Origin: Cellulosimicrobium cellulans
GTDB lineage: Bacteria > Actinomycetota > Actinomycetes > Actinomycetales > Cellulomonadaceae
DNA length: 64,000 nt
Reading direction: 5' to 3'
Assembly: GCF_016907755.1 (NCBI RefSeq)
Contig: NZ_JAFBCN010000001.1
Location: forward strand, 4,030,001 to 4,094,000
Under the pieces are notes generated by a model. That model ran no database searches. It worked only from the letters and a program-made list of their open reading frames with translations, and was not told the DNA's origin. Below, piece after piece: positions 7,980 to 17,585 of this stretch (within the stretch, counting starts at the first letter, position 1; every line of letters begins with the position of its first letter). The position numbers were made by a program, and so were the translations under genes.

Positions 7980-8019
7980 GCGCCGGGTCACCCCGGCGGC
8001 GTGCTGCGCGACCCGAGGG

Positions 8020-9513
<1,494 letters not shown>

Positions 9514-10254
9514 TCAGACCGGTCCCTCCTCGCGCCCCGTCTCGGCCGCGACGATCTGGCCCTCGACGCGCCGCAGCTCGCCGCGCAGCGCGGCCTCGGC
9601 GTCCAGCCCGTCCGCCTCGGCGCGCGCGACGAGGGCGAGCAGCTCGCGCCCCAGCCGCTCGTCCGCCGACGCGCCCTCGCCGTCCCCGACGACCTCGCCC
9701 GGAGCGCCGCCCGGCGGCGTCGCGAGCGCCTCCCCGACGACGTCCCCGAGGCCGCCGCGACCGGCCCGGGAGAGGACCTTCTGGGCGCGGGCGAGCGCGC
9801 CCTGGGTGTGCGAGATCCCCTCGAGCACGGATGTGCGCTGCTTCTCGGCCTTCTTGATCGCGTCCCACTGCTCGTGGAGGTCGGTCGCGTCGGCGTCGGC
9901 GAACACGTGGGGATGGCGTCGCACGAGCTTCGCCGTGAGGTCGGCGGCGACGTCGTCGACCGTGAACGACTCCGGCTCCTCGCTCGCGATGCGCGCGTGG
10001 AAGAGGACCTGGAGCAGCAGGTCGCCGAGCTCCTCGCGCATCCCCGCGCGGTCGCCGGTCTCGATGGCGTCGGCGAGCTCGTGCGCCTCCTCGAGCAGGT
10101 ACCGCACGAGCGACTCGTGCGTCTGCTCGCGGTCCCAGGGGCACCCGCCCGGGGAGTACAGCCGGTCCATGACGGCGACGACGTCGCGCAGCGGGTCGGT
10201 CGCGGGGTCGTGCGCGGGCGCGGGCTGAGGGGCCGAGGGCTCGGGTGCGGTCAC
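9514..10254 (-). CDS. mazG: MazG nucleoside triphosphate pyrophosphohydrolase
   Basis: 246 residues. MazG enzymes hydrolyse (d)NTPs to monophosphate and pyrophosphate, housecleaning the nucleotide pool. The hallmark DRLYSPGGCPWDREQTHESLVRYLLEEAHELADAI carries the EExxE part of the metal site; the second half, EELGDLLLQVLFHARIASE, supplies ExxD. The region HPHVFADADATDLHEQWDAIKKAEK is also typical. The GTG at 10254 starts VTAPEPS and is preferred, because the upstream in-frame extension runs through the hairpin at 10316-10354. The C-terminal domain is long and acidic, as in many actinobacteria. It lies between eno and the xylanase terminator. Confidence 0.93.
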   Translation of the reverse strand: MTAPEPSAPQPAPAHDPATDPLRDVVAVMDRLYSPGGCPWDREQTHESLVRYLLEEAHELADAIETGDRAGMREELGDLLLQVLFHARIASEEPESFTVDDVAADLTAKLVRRHPHVFADADATDLHEQWDAIKKAEKQRTSVLEGISHTQGALARAQKVLSRAGRGGLGDVVGEALATPPGGAPGEVVGDGEGASADERLGRELLALVARAEADGLDAEAALRGELRRVEGQIVAAETGREEGPV

Positions 10255-10315
10255 CGGTTCATCGTAGGTTCGGCGAAGCCCGTGATTCCCGTCTGTCGCC
10301 CCCGTTCGACCATGC

Positions 10316-10354
10316 GGTCGTGGCCCGTCCGGACGTCCCGGACGGGCCACGACC
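10316..10354 (-). terminator. Terminator hairpin downstream of the xylanase gene
   Basis: A perfect 17-bp stem (10316-10332 with 10338-10354, 5-nt loop) starts 14 nt after the xylanase stop. With its left flank it shares the run CATGCGGTCGTGGCCCGTCC with the hairpin at 17511-17570, 7 kb away. Confidence 0.75.
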
Positions 10355-10368
10355 ACTCGCTCCGCGGG

Positions 10369-13300
10369 TCAGCAGGTGCGTGCCTCCACGGCGACGTCGC
10401 GCGTCGAGGTGACCTGGCCGCCGTCGAGCACGGCCGTGACCGTCGCCGTGCCGGCCGGGACCGACGTCGCGCGGGCCGCGAACGACTGGTACGCGTTCGC
10501 TCCCGGCGCCACGGCGGCGAACGTCCGCGACCCGTACGGGGTCGTGAGCGTCACGTCGACGGGCACGTCCTCGCGGTTCGTGGCCCGGACCGCGACGTAG
10601 GCCTTGCCCGCGAGGCAGCGCGCCGACGCCTCGACGTCGAGTGCGACCTCGGGCGCGGCGCCCGCGCCGACGAGCCGTGCGACGCCCCAGCGGGCCGTCG
10701 ACTGGTAGCCGGCCCCGGACGGGTCGGCCCAGTTGCGGATCGCCGTGCGGGTGCCGTCCGACGCGTCGTTGACCTGCAGGTCGAGCCCGTGGAACGTCCC
10801 CTCGCCGCCCTGGTCGGCGAGGTCGACCGCGAGCTCGACGACGTACCCGTCGGCAGTCCGTGCGGTCGCGCTCGTGACGCGGGCGCGCTGCGCCGCCTCG
10901 TCGCCCGTGCCGAACGACACCGCGTTCTCGGCGCTCACCCGGATCTGCGTGTCGAGGTCGCGGTAGGCGCCGTTCTTGGCGTTGCCCGCGTCGACGTAGA
11001 CCTCGACGGAGTCCTGCACCCAGGGGTCGGAGCCGCTGACGTCCACCACGGGGTCCGCGACCTCGGCGAGCACGTAGAGCGTCCGGTCGCGCCACAGGGT
11101 GCGGACGGTCGCGACCGCGCCGCCGCTCCCCTGGACCTCCTTCGCGGTCGTCACGGGCGCGCTCGCCTCCGCCCACACGGCGTCGACCTCGCCGTCGACC
11201 GCGGGCGCGGCCGACGCGCGCGCGACCTCGAGGTACGACAGCTCCTCGAGCAGGCGCAGCGTGCCCGTCGCGCCGGGCGTGTTCCACGCGGACGTGGCGT
11301 CGGTCCCGCCGTCCGTGACGCGCACGTCGAGCGCGAGCGTGTCGCCCGCGGCGGCGGCGTCGAGCGGGAGGTGCGCGACGACGTCGTACCCGCCCGCGCG
11401 CTCGGTCACCTCCGCGGAGACCTCCGCGCTCGTCGCGCCGCCGCGGCGGACGACGAACTCCGCGCCGTCGAGCGCGAGCGTCACGGCGTCGGCGGCATCG
11501 GCGGTCGCGTCGTCGACGCTCGCGAACGCCGTGAGGTGGTCGGGCGACCAGCGGAGCTGGAACCCGACCTCTCCCCCGGCGGCCCCGCCCGGCGCGGCGA
11601 ACGTGTGCAGCGGGAGCCGCTGCCAGTCCGGGGCCGCCGCGGCGTCGCCGTCGAGCGCGACGTCCCCGGCGAACACGTCGGCCGTGCGCAGGAGGGCGGG
11701 CAGCTCGCCGTCGACCACGCCGTGGTAGGCGGGCTTGGCCTTCAGGCCGTTGTCGAAGACGAGGGGAGCGCCGCTGTCGACTCGCCAGCTCCGGCCGTCG
11801 GTGAGTCCCCACACGGTGACGGAGTACAGGTCGTCGGCGTGCGCGCGGAACACGCGGAACGCGTCGCGGTAGTAGTACCCCTGCTCGACGAGCGACGCCT
11901 GGGTGACCGGGGTCCCGGTCGTGACGTCGAGCTCGGTGACGGCCTGCGTCACGGGCAGGTCGGCGAACCGCTCGATCGCGCCCTCGAGCGCGGAGACCGG
12001 CATCGCGAGGCTCACGTGGAACTGGTGCCCCACGCCGTCGACGGGCACCCCGCGCGCGAGGAGCCGCTCGACGAGCGCGTGGTACCGGTCCTGCTTGCCG
12101 CCCTGCTCGGTGTTGTAGTCGTTGATGAACAGCGCGACCGGCCGCTCCCCGCGCTCCTTCGCCGCCGGGTCCGCGTAGACGTCGTTGAACGCCTCGTCGG
12201 CGTACGCGAACGCGAGGTCCAGGTACTCCTCGCCGAGGATCCGGAACCACTCCGAGCGGCGCAGACCGTCGGGGTTCTCCCCGCCGTCCGACACGACCTC
12301 GTTCACCACGTCGAACGCCGTGAGCGGGTTGTCGCCGCCGAACGGGCCGTAGGCGTCCGCGAGCGCCTGCGCGACGGAGAAGACGTGCGTCCGCAGGCGG
12401 TCGCGCAGCACCTGCCGGTCCGCCTCCGACGTCGTCAGGGGCGCGCCGTCGGCGCCCTCGAAGAACCAGGCCGGCGTCTGCGAGTGCCACACGAGCACGT
12501 GGCCGTAGACGCGCAGGTCGTGCGCGGCCGCGTAGTCCATGAGCGCGGTGGCCTCGGGGTGCGTCCGGAACGTGCGGTCCTCGTCGTACCAGGCCTCGGG
12601 CTTCATGTGGTTCTCGGCCGTGACCTGGTCGAAGTGACGCAGGAGCAGCTCGGACGCCGCGCCCGAGGTCTCCCGGCTGTCGATCGCGACGCCGACCGGG
12701 ACGTCGACGGTCTCCTTGATGCCCGTGAGGTCCTCGACCGCGGGCGGCGGCGGCACGCGCAGCACGACGTCGTCGACGAGCAGGTCGCTCGTGTTGTCGC
12801 CGTTGTAGTCCGTCTCCAGGTAGAGCAGCGCCTCGTCCGCGGCGGCACCCGGGAACGTCGCGGTGATCTGCGTCCACCCCGTGCTCGTGATCCCCGAGAG
12901 CTGGGCGAGCGTCGAGTACGACGTCGCGCCGTCGACCGTGCGCGCGATGCTGAGCCACACGTCGTCCGCGGGCTGGCCCTCGGCGAAGCGCACCCACGCG
13001 CTGAGCTCGTACGTCGTGCCGGCGGCGAGCAGCCCGGTCACGTCGTGCCCGATGCCGTCGCCCTGACCGTCGCGACCGGAGACGACCGCGGCCTGCGTGC
13101 CGCCGTGCGCCACGTCCGTGAGGTCGAGCGACGGCGTCGTCGCGTCGCCCGCGCGCGGGACCCAGCCGCCGAGGCCGTCCTCGAAGCCGGTCTCCAGCAG
13201 GACGTCGCCCCCGCGCGGAGGAGTCCCGGCCGGGAACGTGAACCGCCAGCCGGCCGCGAGCCGCTCGGCGACGACCGTCTCGACCGCCGCGAGCGTGCCC

Positions 13301-14460
13301 GCGCGGTCGCCGCCGCCGTCGTGCGCGAGCACGACCTCGCCGGGCCTCATCGCGGCCCGCAGGTTCGCGGTGAGCGTCTCGACGTCCTGGGTCTCCCAGT
13401 CGGAGATCGTGTTGACGACGGCGAGCGGCTGCATGCCGAGCGCGACGGCGACCTCGGGGGTCGCGCCCCACGAGCCGTTCGGCGCGCGGAAGAACGGGAC
13501 CGGGTACTCCGGGTCGCCGAGCGCGTCGCGCAGGATGCCGAGGTTCTCGACGAGGTCGGCGCGCACCTGGTCGGCCGACCACGCGCCCATGTCGGCGTAG
13601 CCGGTCGAGTGGTTGCACAGCACGTGCCCCTCGTCGACGATGCGGCGCAGGAGCTCGGCACCACCCGGCGCCTCGACGTTCTGGCCGATGACGCAGAACA
13701 CCGCGTGCAGGTCGTGCTCCGCGAGGAAGTCCAGCAGCGCGGGCGTCGTGCCGGGGTTGGGGCCGTCGTCGAACGTCAGGGCCGCGACGTCGCCGGTCCC
13801 CTCGGCGAGGCGCACCGGCGTCGGGACGGGGTTCACCGCTCCCCCGGGCACGACGTCGTCGCCGGGGCCGGTCGCGACGGTCGTCACGCGGACGTCGTCG
13901 AGCAGGAACGACGGGTGCGCGCCGGCGACCGGGGCGGCCTCGACGTAGAGCGACGCCGCGGTGAGGCCGGCGGGCAGGGTGTACGTCCCGCCGATCTCCA
14001 CCCAGCCGCCGGCCGTCGTCGCGACGGCCCCGCCGACCCAGGTGTACGCGTCGCCCGCCGCGCCGGTCTCCTGCACGGTGAAGTGGACCCCCGACGACCC
14101 GGTCGTGCCCGCAGGGAGCTTGACCCACGCCTCGACGTCGTACGCGACGCCGGGCTCGAGCAGCGCGAGCGCGTCGGTCGCGACGCCGTGCCAGTCCGCC
14201 GCCCGGCCCATCACCGCGAGACTCGAGGCCCCGCCGTGCGACTCGGCGTCGGTCAGCGCGACGGTGACCGGCCCGCGCGCCGCCCACGGTGCGCTCGTCC
14301 CGGATTCGAAATCGTTCTCCACAACGATGTCGATATCGTTATCGACTTGGGCGGACGTCGTCGCCGCCATCGCATCGACCCCCGTCGCCGCGCTCGCTCC
14401 CCCGCCCGCCACCAGGGTGGCGAGCACCCCCGCCACGGCGGTCCTCCACGTGCGTCTCAT
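10369..14460 (-). CDS. Secreted CBM22-CE4-CBM22-GH10-CBM9-like xylanase/deacetylase
   Basis: 1363 residues. Order: Sec signal peptide (MRRTWRTAVAGVLATLVAGG...), CBM22-like module (~55-195), NodB/CE4 deacetylase (~220-400: ALTFDDGPNPGTTPA, HSTGYADMG, FFRAPNG), second CBM22-like module (~410-570), GH10 catalytic domain (~575-905) with acid/base Glu in AFDVVNEVVSD and nucleophile Glu in QAVTELDV, two CBM9/DOMON-like regions (~915-1250) and a Cys-bounded C-terminal domain. GH10 cuts xylan backbones and CE4 would remove acetyl groups, so one chain handles acetylated xylan outside the cell. ATG 14460 has AAGGGAG upstream and gives the signal peptide. A likely promoter with palindromic operator lies upstream and a hairpin follows the stop. 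Confidence 0.93.
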   Translation of the reverse strand: MRRTWRTAVAGVLATLVAGGGASAATGVDAMAATTSAQVDNDIDIVVENDFESGTSAPWAARGPVTVALTDAESHGGASSLAVMGRAADWHGVATDALALLEPGVAYDVEAWVKLPAGTTGSSGVHFTVQETGAAGDAYTWVGGAVATTAGGWVEIGGTYTLPAGLTAASLYVEAAPVAGAHPSFLLDDVRVTTVATGPGDDVVPGGAVNPVPTPVRLAEGTGDVAALTFDDGPNPGTTPALLDFLAEHDLHAVFCVIGQNVEAPGGAELLRRIVDEGHVLCNHSTGYADMGAWSADQVRADLVENLGILRDALGDPEYPVPFFRAPNGSWGATPEVAVALGMQPLAVVNTISDWETQDVETLTANLRAAMRPGEVVLAHDGGGDRAGTLAAVETVVAERLAAGWRFTFPAGTPPRGGDVLLETGFEDGLGGWVPRAGDATTPSLDLTDVAHGGTQAAVVSGRDGQGDGIGHDVTGLLAAGTTYELSAWVRFAEGQPADDVWLSIARTVDGATSYSTLAQLSGITSTGWTQITATFPGAAADEALLYLETDYNGDNTSDLLVDDVVLRVPPPPAVEDLTGIKETVDVPVGVAIDSRETSGAASELLLRHFDQVTAENHMKPEAWYDEDRTFRTHPEATALMDYAAAHDLRVYGHVLVWHSQTPAWFFEGADGAPLTTSEADRQVLRDRLRTHVFSVAQALADAYGPFGGDNPLTAFDVVNEVVSDGGENPDGLRRSEWFRILGEEYLDLAFAYADEAFNDVYADPAAKERGERPVALFINDYNTEQGGKQDRYHALVERLLARGVPVDGVGHQFHVSLAMPVSALEGAIERFADLPVTQAVTELDVTTGTPVTQASLVEQGYYYRDAFRVFRAHADDLYSVTVWGLTDGRSWRVDSGAPLVFDNGLKAKPAYHGVVDGELPALLRTADVFAGDVALDGDAAAAPDWQRLPLHTFAAPGGAAGGEVGFQLRWSPDHLTAFASVDDATADAADAVTLALDGAEFVVRRGGATSAEVSAEVTERAGGYDVVAHLPLDAAAAGDTLALDVRVTDGGTDATSAWNTPGATGTLRLLEELSYLEVARASAAPAVDGEVDAVWAEASAPVTTAKEVQGSGGAVATVRTLWRDRTLYVLAEVADPVVDVSGSDPWVQDSVEVYVDAGNAKNGAYRDLDTQIRVSAENAVSFGTGDEAAQRARVTSATARTADGYVVELAVDLADQGGEGTFHGLDLQVNDASDGTRTAIRNWADPSGAGYQSTARWGVARLVGAGAAPEVALDVEASARCLAGKAYVAVRATNREDVPVDVTLTTPYGSRTFAAVAPGANAYQSFAARATSVPAGTATVTAVLDGGQVTSTRDVAVEARTC
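14311..14340 (-). promoter_or_regulatory. Alternating ATCGTT/AACGAT repeats inside the xylanase 5' coding region
   Basis: ATCGTT (14311-14316), AACGAT (14323-14328) and ATCGTT (14335-14340) alternate in orientation with an exact 12-nt period, just behind the signal-peptide codons. The codons here (VDNDIDIVVEND) are unusually AT-rich for this genome. An intragenic operator is possible. Confidence 0.35.
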
Positions 14461-14530
14461 CGTCGTCGCTCCCTTGCGATCGGCTGCGCGGGGCACGTCG
14501 CCCCCGGGCGCACCGGCGCGCCCGGGCCAC

Positions 14531-14569
14531 ACCCTAGGGGTACCCACCAGGTTCAGACAATGGTTGAAC
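14531..14569 (-). promoter_or_regulatory. Xylanase promoter with palindromic operator over the -35
   Basis: Leftwards, TTGTCT (14560-14555), an 18-nt spacer and TAGGGT (14536-14531) form a plausible promoter. The imperfect palindrome GTTCAGACAATGGTTGAAC (14551-14569) covers the -35, as expected for a repressor site. The regulator is not identified. Confidence 0.5.
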
Positions 14570-14600
14570 TATTTCCCGCAACCCCTCTGACCACGCCGAA

Positions 14601-14631
14601 CCCGCCCCGGTCTGGGTGAGACCGGGGCGGG
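14601..14631 (-). terminator. Terminator hairpin downstream of the amylase gene
   Basis: A perfect 13-bp GC stem (14601-14613 with 14619-14631) and a 5-nt loop, 16 nt after the amylase stop and upstream of the xylanase promoter. Confidence 0.75.
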
Positions 14632-14646
14632 GCCGAGGATGCGAGG

Positions 14647-16854
14647 TCACGACCTCCAGGTGTCCGACAGCGTCACAGAGCCGTCCTGGCCGACCGTCGC
14701 CGTGCGGTTGCCGCCGCTCTCCCAGACGACGTTCCCGCCGCCGTCGCGCTTGACGTACTTGTACGCGAACGTCGTCCCGGCCGGCAGGTCGAGGGTCGCG
14801 GTCCAGACGGGGTAGCCCGCGGCGGAGAGCGCGACGCCGTTCGCGGGCGCCCAGGACCCCAGCGCGGGGATGCTCCCGACGACGAGCACGCTCTGCCCCC
14901 ACGTCGTCGTCGCCGTCACGGAGAACGACGCGTCACCCTGACCCTCGACGGGACCGGGGCCCTCGCCGCCGCCCTCGCACGGATCGCCCGCCGTGACGGT
15001 CCCACCCGAGACCGCGACGGCCCCGCCGGCCAGGGAGTAGTCCTTGCCGCCGTTGTTGTCCCAGGAGCCGGAGCCGTTGGTGAACGCTGCCGTGACCGTC
15101 GCGGCGGCGCCGGTCGCGCCGTCCGGCAGGGCGACCTCCTTCGCGACCCAGCCGGTGCAGGCCGCGGTCATCGCGACGCCGGGCACGGCGGTCCAGGCAC
15201 CCGTGCCGACGCGGTAGTGGACGTTGTACGCGTTCCAGCCCTTGTCGGTCGCGTAGTAGACGGTCGTCGTGCCGCTCGGGTCGACGGGACCGGGGCCGCC
15301 GGTGCCGCCGTCGTCCACGGCGCCGACGTGCAGGGCGAGCGCCCCGTAGGCGGGGACCGTCGCGGTGAAGGCGCCGGAGCCGGAGACCGTGACCGTCTTG
15401 GCGCAGTCCTTCGACGCGACGACGTCGCAGTACGTGCCCGCCGGGAGCGACGTCTGATAGGTGCGCGTGACGGCGTTCGCGGTGTTGTTGATCGTCACGT
15501 ACCCCTTGCTGCCGCGGCCGTACGCGACGTGGTTGTTCCCGTCGTCCCACCAGTTCGTCACCGCGGTCCCGGCGACGGCGTTGTGGAAGCCGACCATGCC
15601 CGCGATCTCGGTCCAGCGCTGCGTGCAGACCCACGCGCTGTTCGAGCAGCTCGCGTCCGGCACGGACGTCGCGGACGCGCCGGGGGCACCGGCGTCCTTG
15701 TCGTTCCACGTGTAGCCCGAGTAGACGCTCGGCGCGCCGTAGGGCCACGAGAGCATGAACGCGTTCGCGAGCTTGTACTTGGCACCCCACGTGTAGTTCA
15801 TGGTCTCGCCGTTGCGCTCGGTGTCGTGGTTGTCGACGAACACGCCCGCGCGGTCCGAGGGGAGCTTGTTGTCGCCGATGGTGCGCAGGTCCTTGATCTG
15901 GCCGTCGAACCGGGACTTGAGGTCGCGTGCGTAGAAGAACTCGTGCGAGTCCCCGGAGCCGAGGTACTCCGAGGGCTGGATCGGCTCACCGCTCGCGCCG
16001 ATGACCTCGTGCACCCAGAAGACGTTCGGGTTCGTGAGCTTCCCCTTGATCGCCGCGAGGTCGGCGGCCGGGATGTGCTTCGCGGCGTCGATGCGGAACC
16101 CGGCGACGCCGAGGGAGAGCAGGTCGTTGAGGTAGCCCGCGATCTTGCCGCGCACGTACTCCGAGCCCGTCCGCAGGTCCTGGAGCGAGACGAGGCGGCA
16201 GTTCTGCACCACGTACCGGTCTCCGTACCGGTTGCCGATGTTCTCCCTGCAGTCGTTGAAGTCGTTCGGCCCGTAGAGCCCGGGGTAGTTCTCGACGCCG
16301 TAGGACGAGCCCGCGACCCCCGTCCCGCCGCCCTGGTCCGCCCCCGCCATGTGGTTGAGGACCGCGTCGGCGACGACGCCGACGCCGGCAGCGCGGCAGG
16401 TGTCGACCATGTTCTTGAACTCCGCCCGGGTGCCGAGCTTCGACTCGATCCGGTAGCTCACGGGCTGGTAGGAGGTCCACCACGCGGTGCCCTGGATGGT
16501 CTCCTGCGGCGGTGAGACCTGGACGTAGCCGAACCCGGCCGGGCCGATGGTGCTGGTGCACTCGGCCGCCACGGAGTCCCATGTCCACTGGAAGAGGTTG
16601 AGGATCACGTCGCCCCGGCCGTTCGGGGAGTCGACGACGGGCGTCGGCACGGGCGGTGCCGCCGCGACGGGCGCGGCGACCGGGACCGTGGCGGCGAGCG
16701 CCGCCCCGAGCGCGAGGGCGGCCGACGCCGCGGCGGCGACGACGCGCCGCAGGCGACCGTCGCGCCGGACCGTGCGCCCGAGAGCGCGACGGGCGCCGGG
16801 CGCCGCTGCGGGGGTAGGTGCCGGCGGACCGGCGGGGTCGGTGGTGCGCGTCAT
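14647..16854 (-). CDS. Secreted GH13 alpha-amylase with CBM25- and CBM20-type starch-binding modules
   Basis: 735 residues. A long basic signal sequence (RRVVAAAASAALALGAALAATVPVAAPVAA) precedes a GH13 barrel (~75-440). The conserved regions are visible: VVADAVLNHM, GFRIDAAKH with the nucleophile Asp, VHEVIG with the acid/base Glu and FVDNHDTER. A CBM25-like module follows (YYATDKGWNAYNVHYRVG...) and the C-terminus is a CBM20 (FSVTATTTWGQSVLVVGSIPALGSW). It hydrolyses alpha-1,4 bonds of starch outside the cell. ATG 16854 is chosen for AAGGAG 7 nt upstream; the frame extends further without coding character. Operator-like repeats lie 110-140 nt upstream and a hairpin follows the stop. Confidence 0.95.
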   Translation of the reverse strand: MTRTTDPAGPPAPTPAAAPGARRALGRTVRRDGRLRRVVAAAASAALALGAALAATVPVAAPVAAAPPVPTPVVDSPNGRGDVILNLFQWTWDSVAAECTSTIGPAGFGYVQVSPPQETIQGTAWWTSYQPVSYRIESKLGTRAEFKNMVDTCRAAGVGVVADAVLNHMAGADQGGGTGVAGSSYGVENYPGLYGPNDFNDCRENIGNRYGDRYVVQNCRLVSLQDLRTGSEYVRGKIAGYLNDLLSLGVAGFRIDAAKHIPAADLAAIKGKLTNPNVFWVHEVIGASGEPIQPSEYLGSGDSHEFFYARDLKSRFDGQIKDLRTIGDNKLPSDRAGVFVDNHDTERNGETMNYTWGAKYKLANAFMLSWPYGAPSVYSGYTWNDKDAGAPGASATSVPDASCSNSAWVCTQRWTEIAGMVGFHNAVAGTAVTNWWDDGNNHVAYGRGSKGYVTINNTANAVTRTYQTSLPAGTYCDVVASKDCAKTVTVSGSGAFTATVPAYGALALHVGAVDDGGTGGPGPVDPSGTTTVYYATDKGWNAYNVHYRVGTGAWTAVPGVAMTAACTGWVAKEVALPDGATGAAATVTAAFTNGSGSWDNNGGKDYSLAGGAVAVSGGTVTAGDPCEGGGEGPGPVEGQGDASFSVTATTTWGQSVLVVGSIPALGSWAPANGVALSAAGYPVWTATLDLPAGTTFAYKYVKRDGGGNVVWESGGNRTATVGQDGSVTLSDTWRS

Positions 16855-16964
16855 TGCTGCTCCTTCGAGGTGCTGCGGCCGACGGCGCGCTCGGCATCGA
16901 GCGCGTGCGGCCACGCGGTGCTGACTGCGCCCCGGGGTGTCGGGCGCGTCCGGGACTCGGCAGC

Positions 16965-16995
16965 GTTGCAGAGAGTTTCCGGATATTGCTGCAAC
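16965..16995 (-). promoter_or_regulatory. Operator-like inverted repeat upstream of amylase
   Basis: GTTGCAG (16965-16971) and CTGCAAC (16989-16995) are perfect inverted 7-mers 17 nt apart, about 110 nt before the ATG. TTGCAG/CTGCAA elements near amylase genes in related actinomycetes are commonly sites for LacI-family sugar repressors; that assignment here is inference. Confidence 0.45.
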
Positions 16996-17279
16996 CTTAC
17001 AGATCCGCGGACGCGCTGTCACGACCCTCGTGTGCGCCACCGGTGGCGTCGCGCGGTCGGTCGACGCGCCCGCGCCGAGCGATGCGCTCGCGGCCGGGTG
17101 ACGCACGTCGGGGTGCGTCGCTCGGCCGAGAGTGCAGCGCTCGCCCGGGGGCGCGGGTTCTCCACCAGGGCGCCGACCGTCTGACACCGAGCACTCCCGG
17201 CTCGCGGCATCCCGCGGGCCGTGCACCGTGCGCCCGGACGGCATAGCGTCGAGCGGTACGCACCACGGGAGGAGACGAC
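16996..17279. other. Non-coding gap between amylase and the small membrane gene
   Basis: Apart from the inverted repeat next to it and the Shine-Dalgarno GGGAGGAG (17267-17274) of the rightward gene, this stretch shows no convincing gene or hairpin. It must hold the start regions of two divergent genes. Confidence 0.4.
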
Positions 17280-17498
17280 ATGGGGACCAAGCGCCGCTGG
17301 AAGGACCTGACCCGGGGTCAGAAGATCGCCGTCGGGGTCGTGGGCGCAGCACAGGTCACGCTCACCGCCGCGGCGTACCGCGACCTGCTGCGCCGCCCGG
17401 CGGAGCAGGTCAACGGCACCAAGCTCGCGTGGGGGCTCGCGCTGCTCGTCAACTGGGTCGGGCCCATCGCCTACTTCCTCGACGGCCGCAAGCCCTGA
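17280..17498 (+). CDS. Small PLDc_N-type membrane protein
   Basis: 72 residues with a basic N-terminus (MGTKRRWKDLTRGQK) and two hydrophobic segments (IAVGVVGAAQVTLTAAAY and LAWGLALLVNWVGPIAYFL) ending in DGRKP. The WxxxLLVNWVGPIAYFLxGR pattern is that of the PLDc_N (phospholipase D nuclease N-terminal) small membrane family, found alone in many actinobacteria without a nuclease domain. No function is established. A strong Shine-Dalgarno GGGAGGAG precedes the ATG. It converges on mfd, and the two share the bidirectional hairpin at 17511-17570. Confidence 0.8.
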   Translation: MGTKRRWKDLTRGQKIAVGVVGAAQVTLTAAAYRDLLRRPAEQVNGTKLAWGLALLVNWVGPIAYFLDGRKP

Positions 17499-17510
17499 CA
17501 CCGGGCCGAC

Positions 17511-17570
17511 CCCGAGCATGCGGTCGTGGCCCGTCCCGGCGTCGGGACGGGCCACGACCGCATGCTCGGC
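17511..17570. terminator. Bidirectional terminator between the small membrane gene and mfd
   Basis: A near-perfect palindrome of 26-nt arms (17512-17537 and 17544-17569), with one further G-C pair inside a tight loop. It sits 13 nt after the rightward stop and 16 nt after the mfd stop. The core sequence matches the hairpin at 10311-10354. Confidence 0.85.
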
Positions 17571-17585
17571 GGGGGTAGCGGGTCC

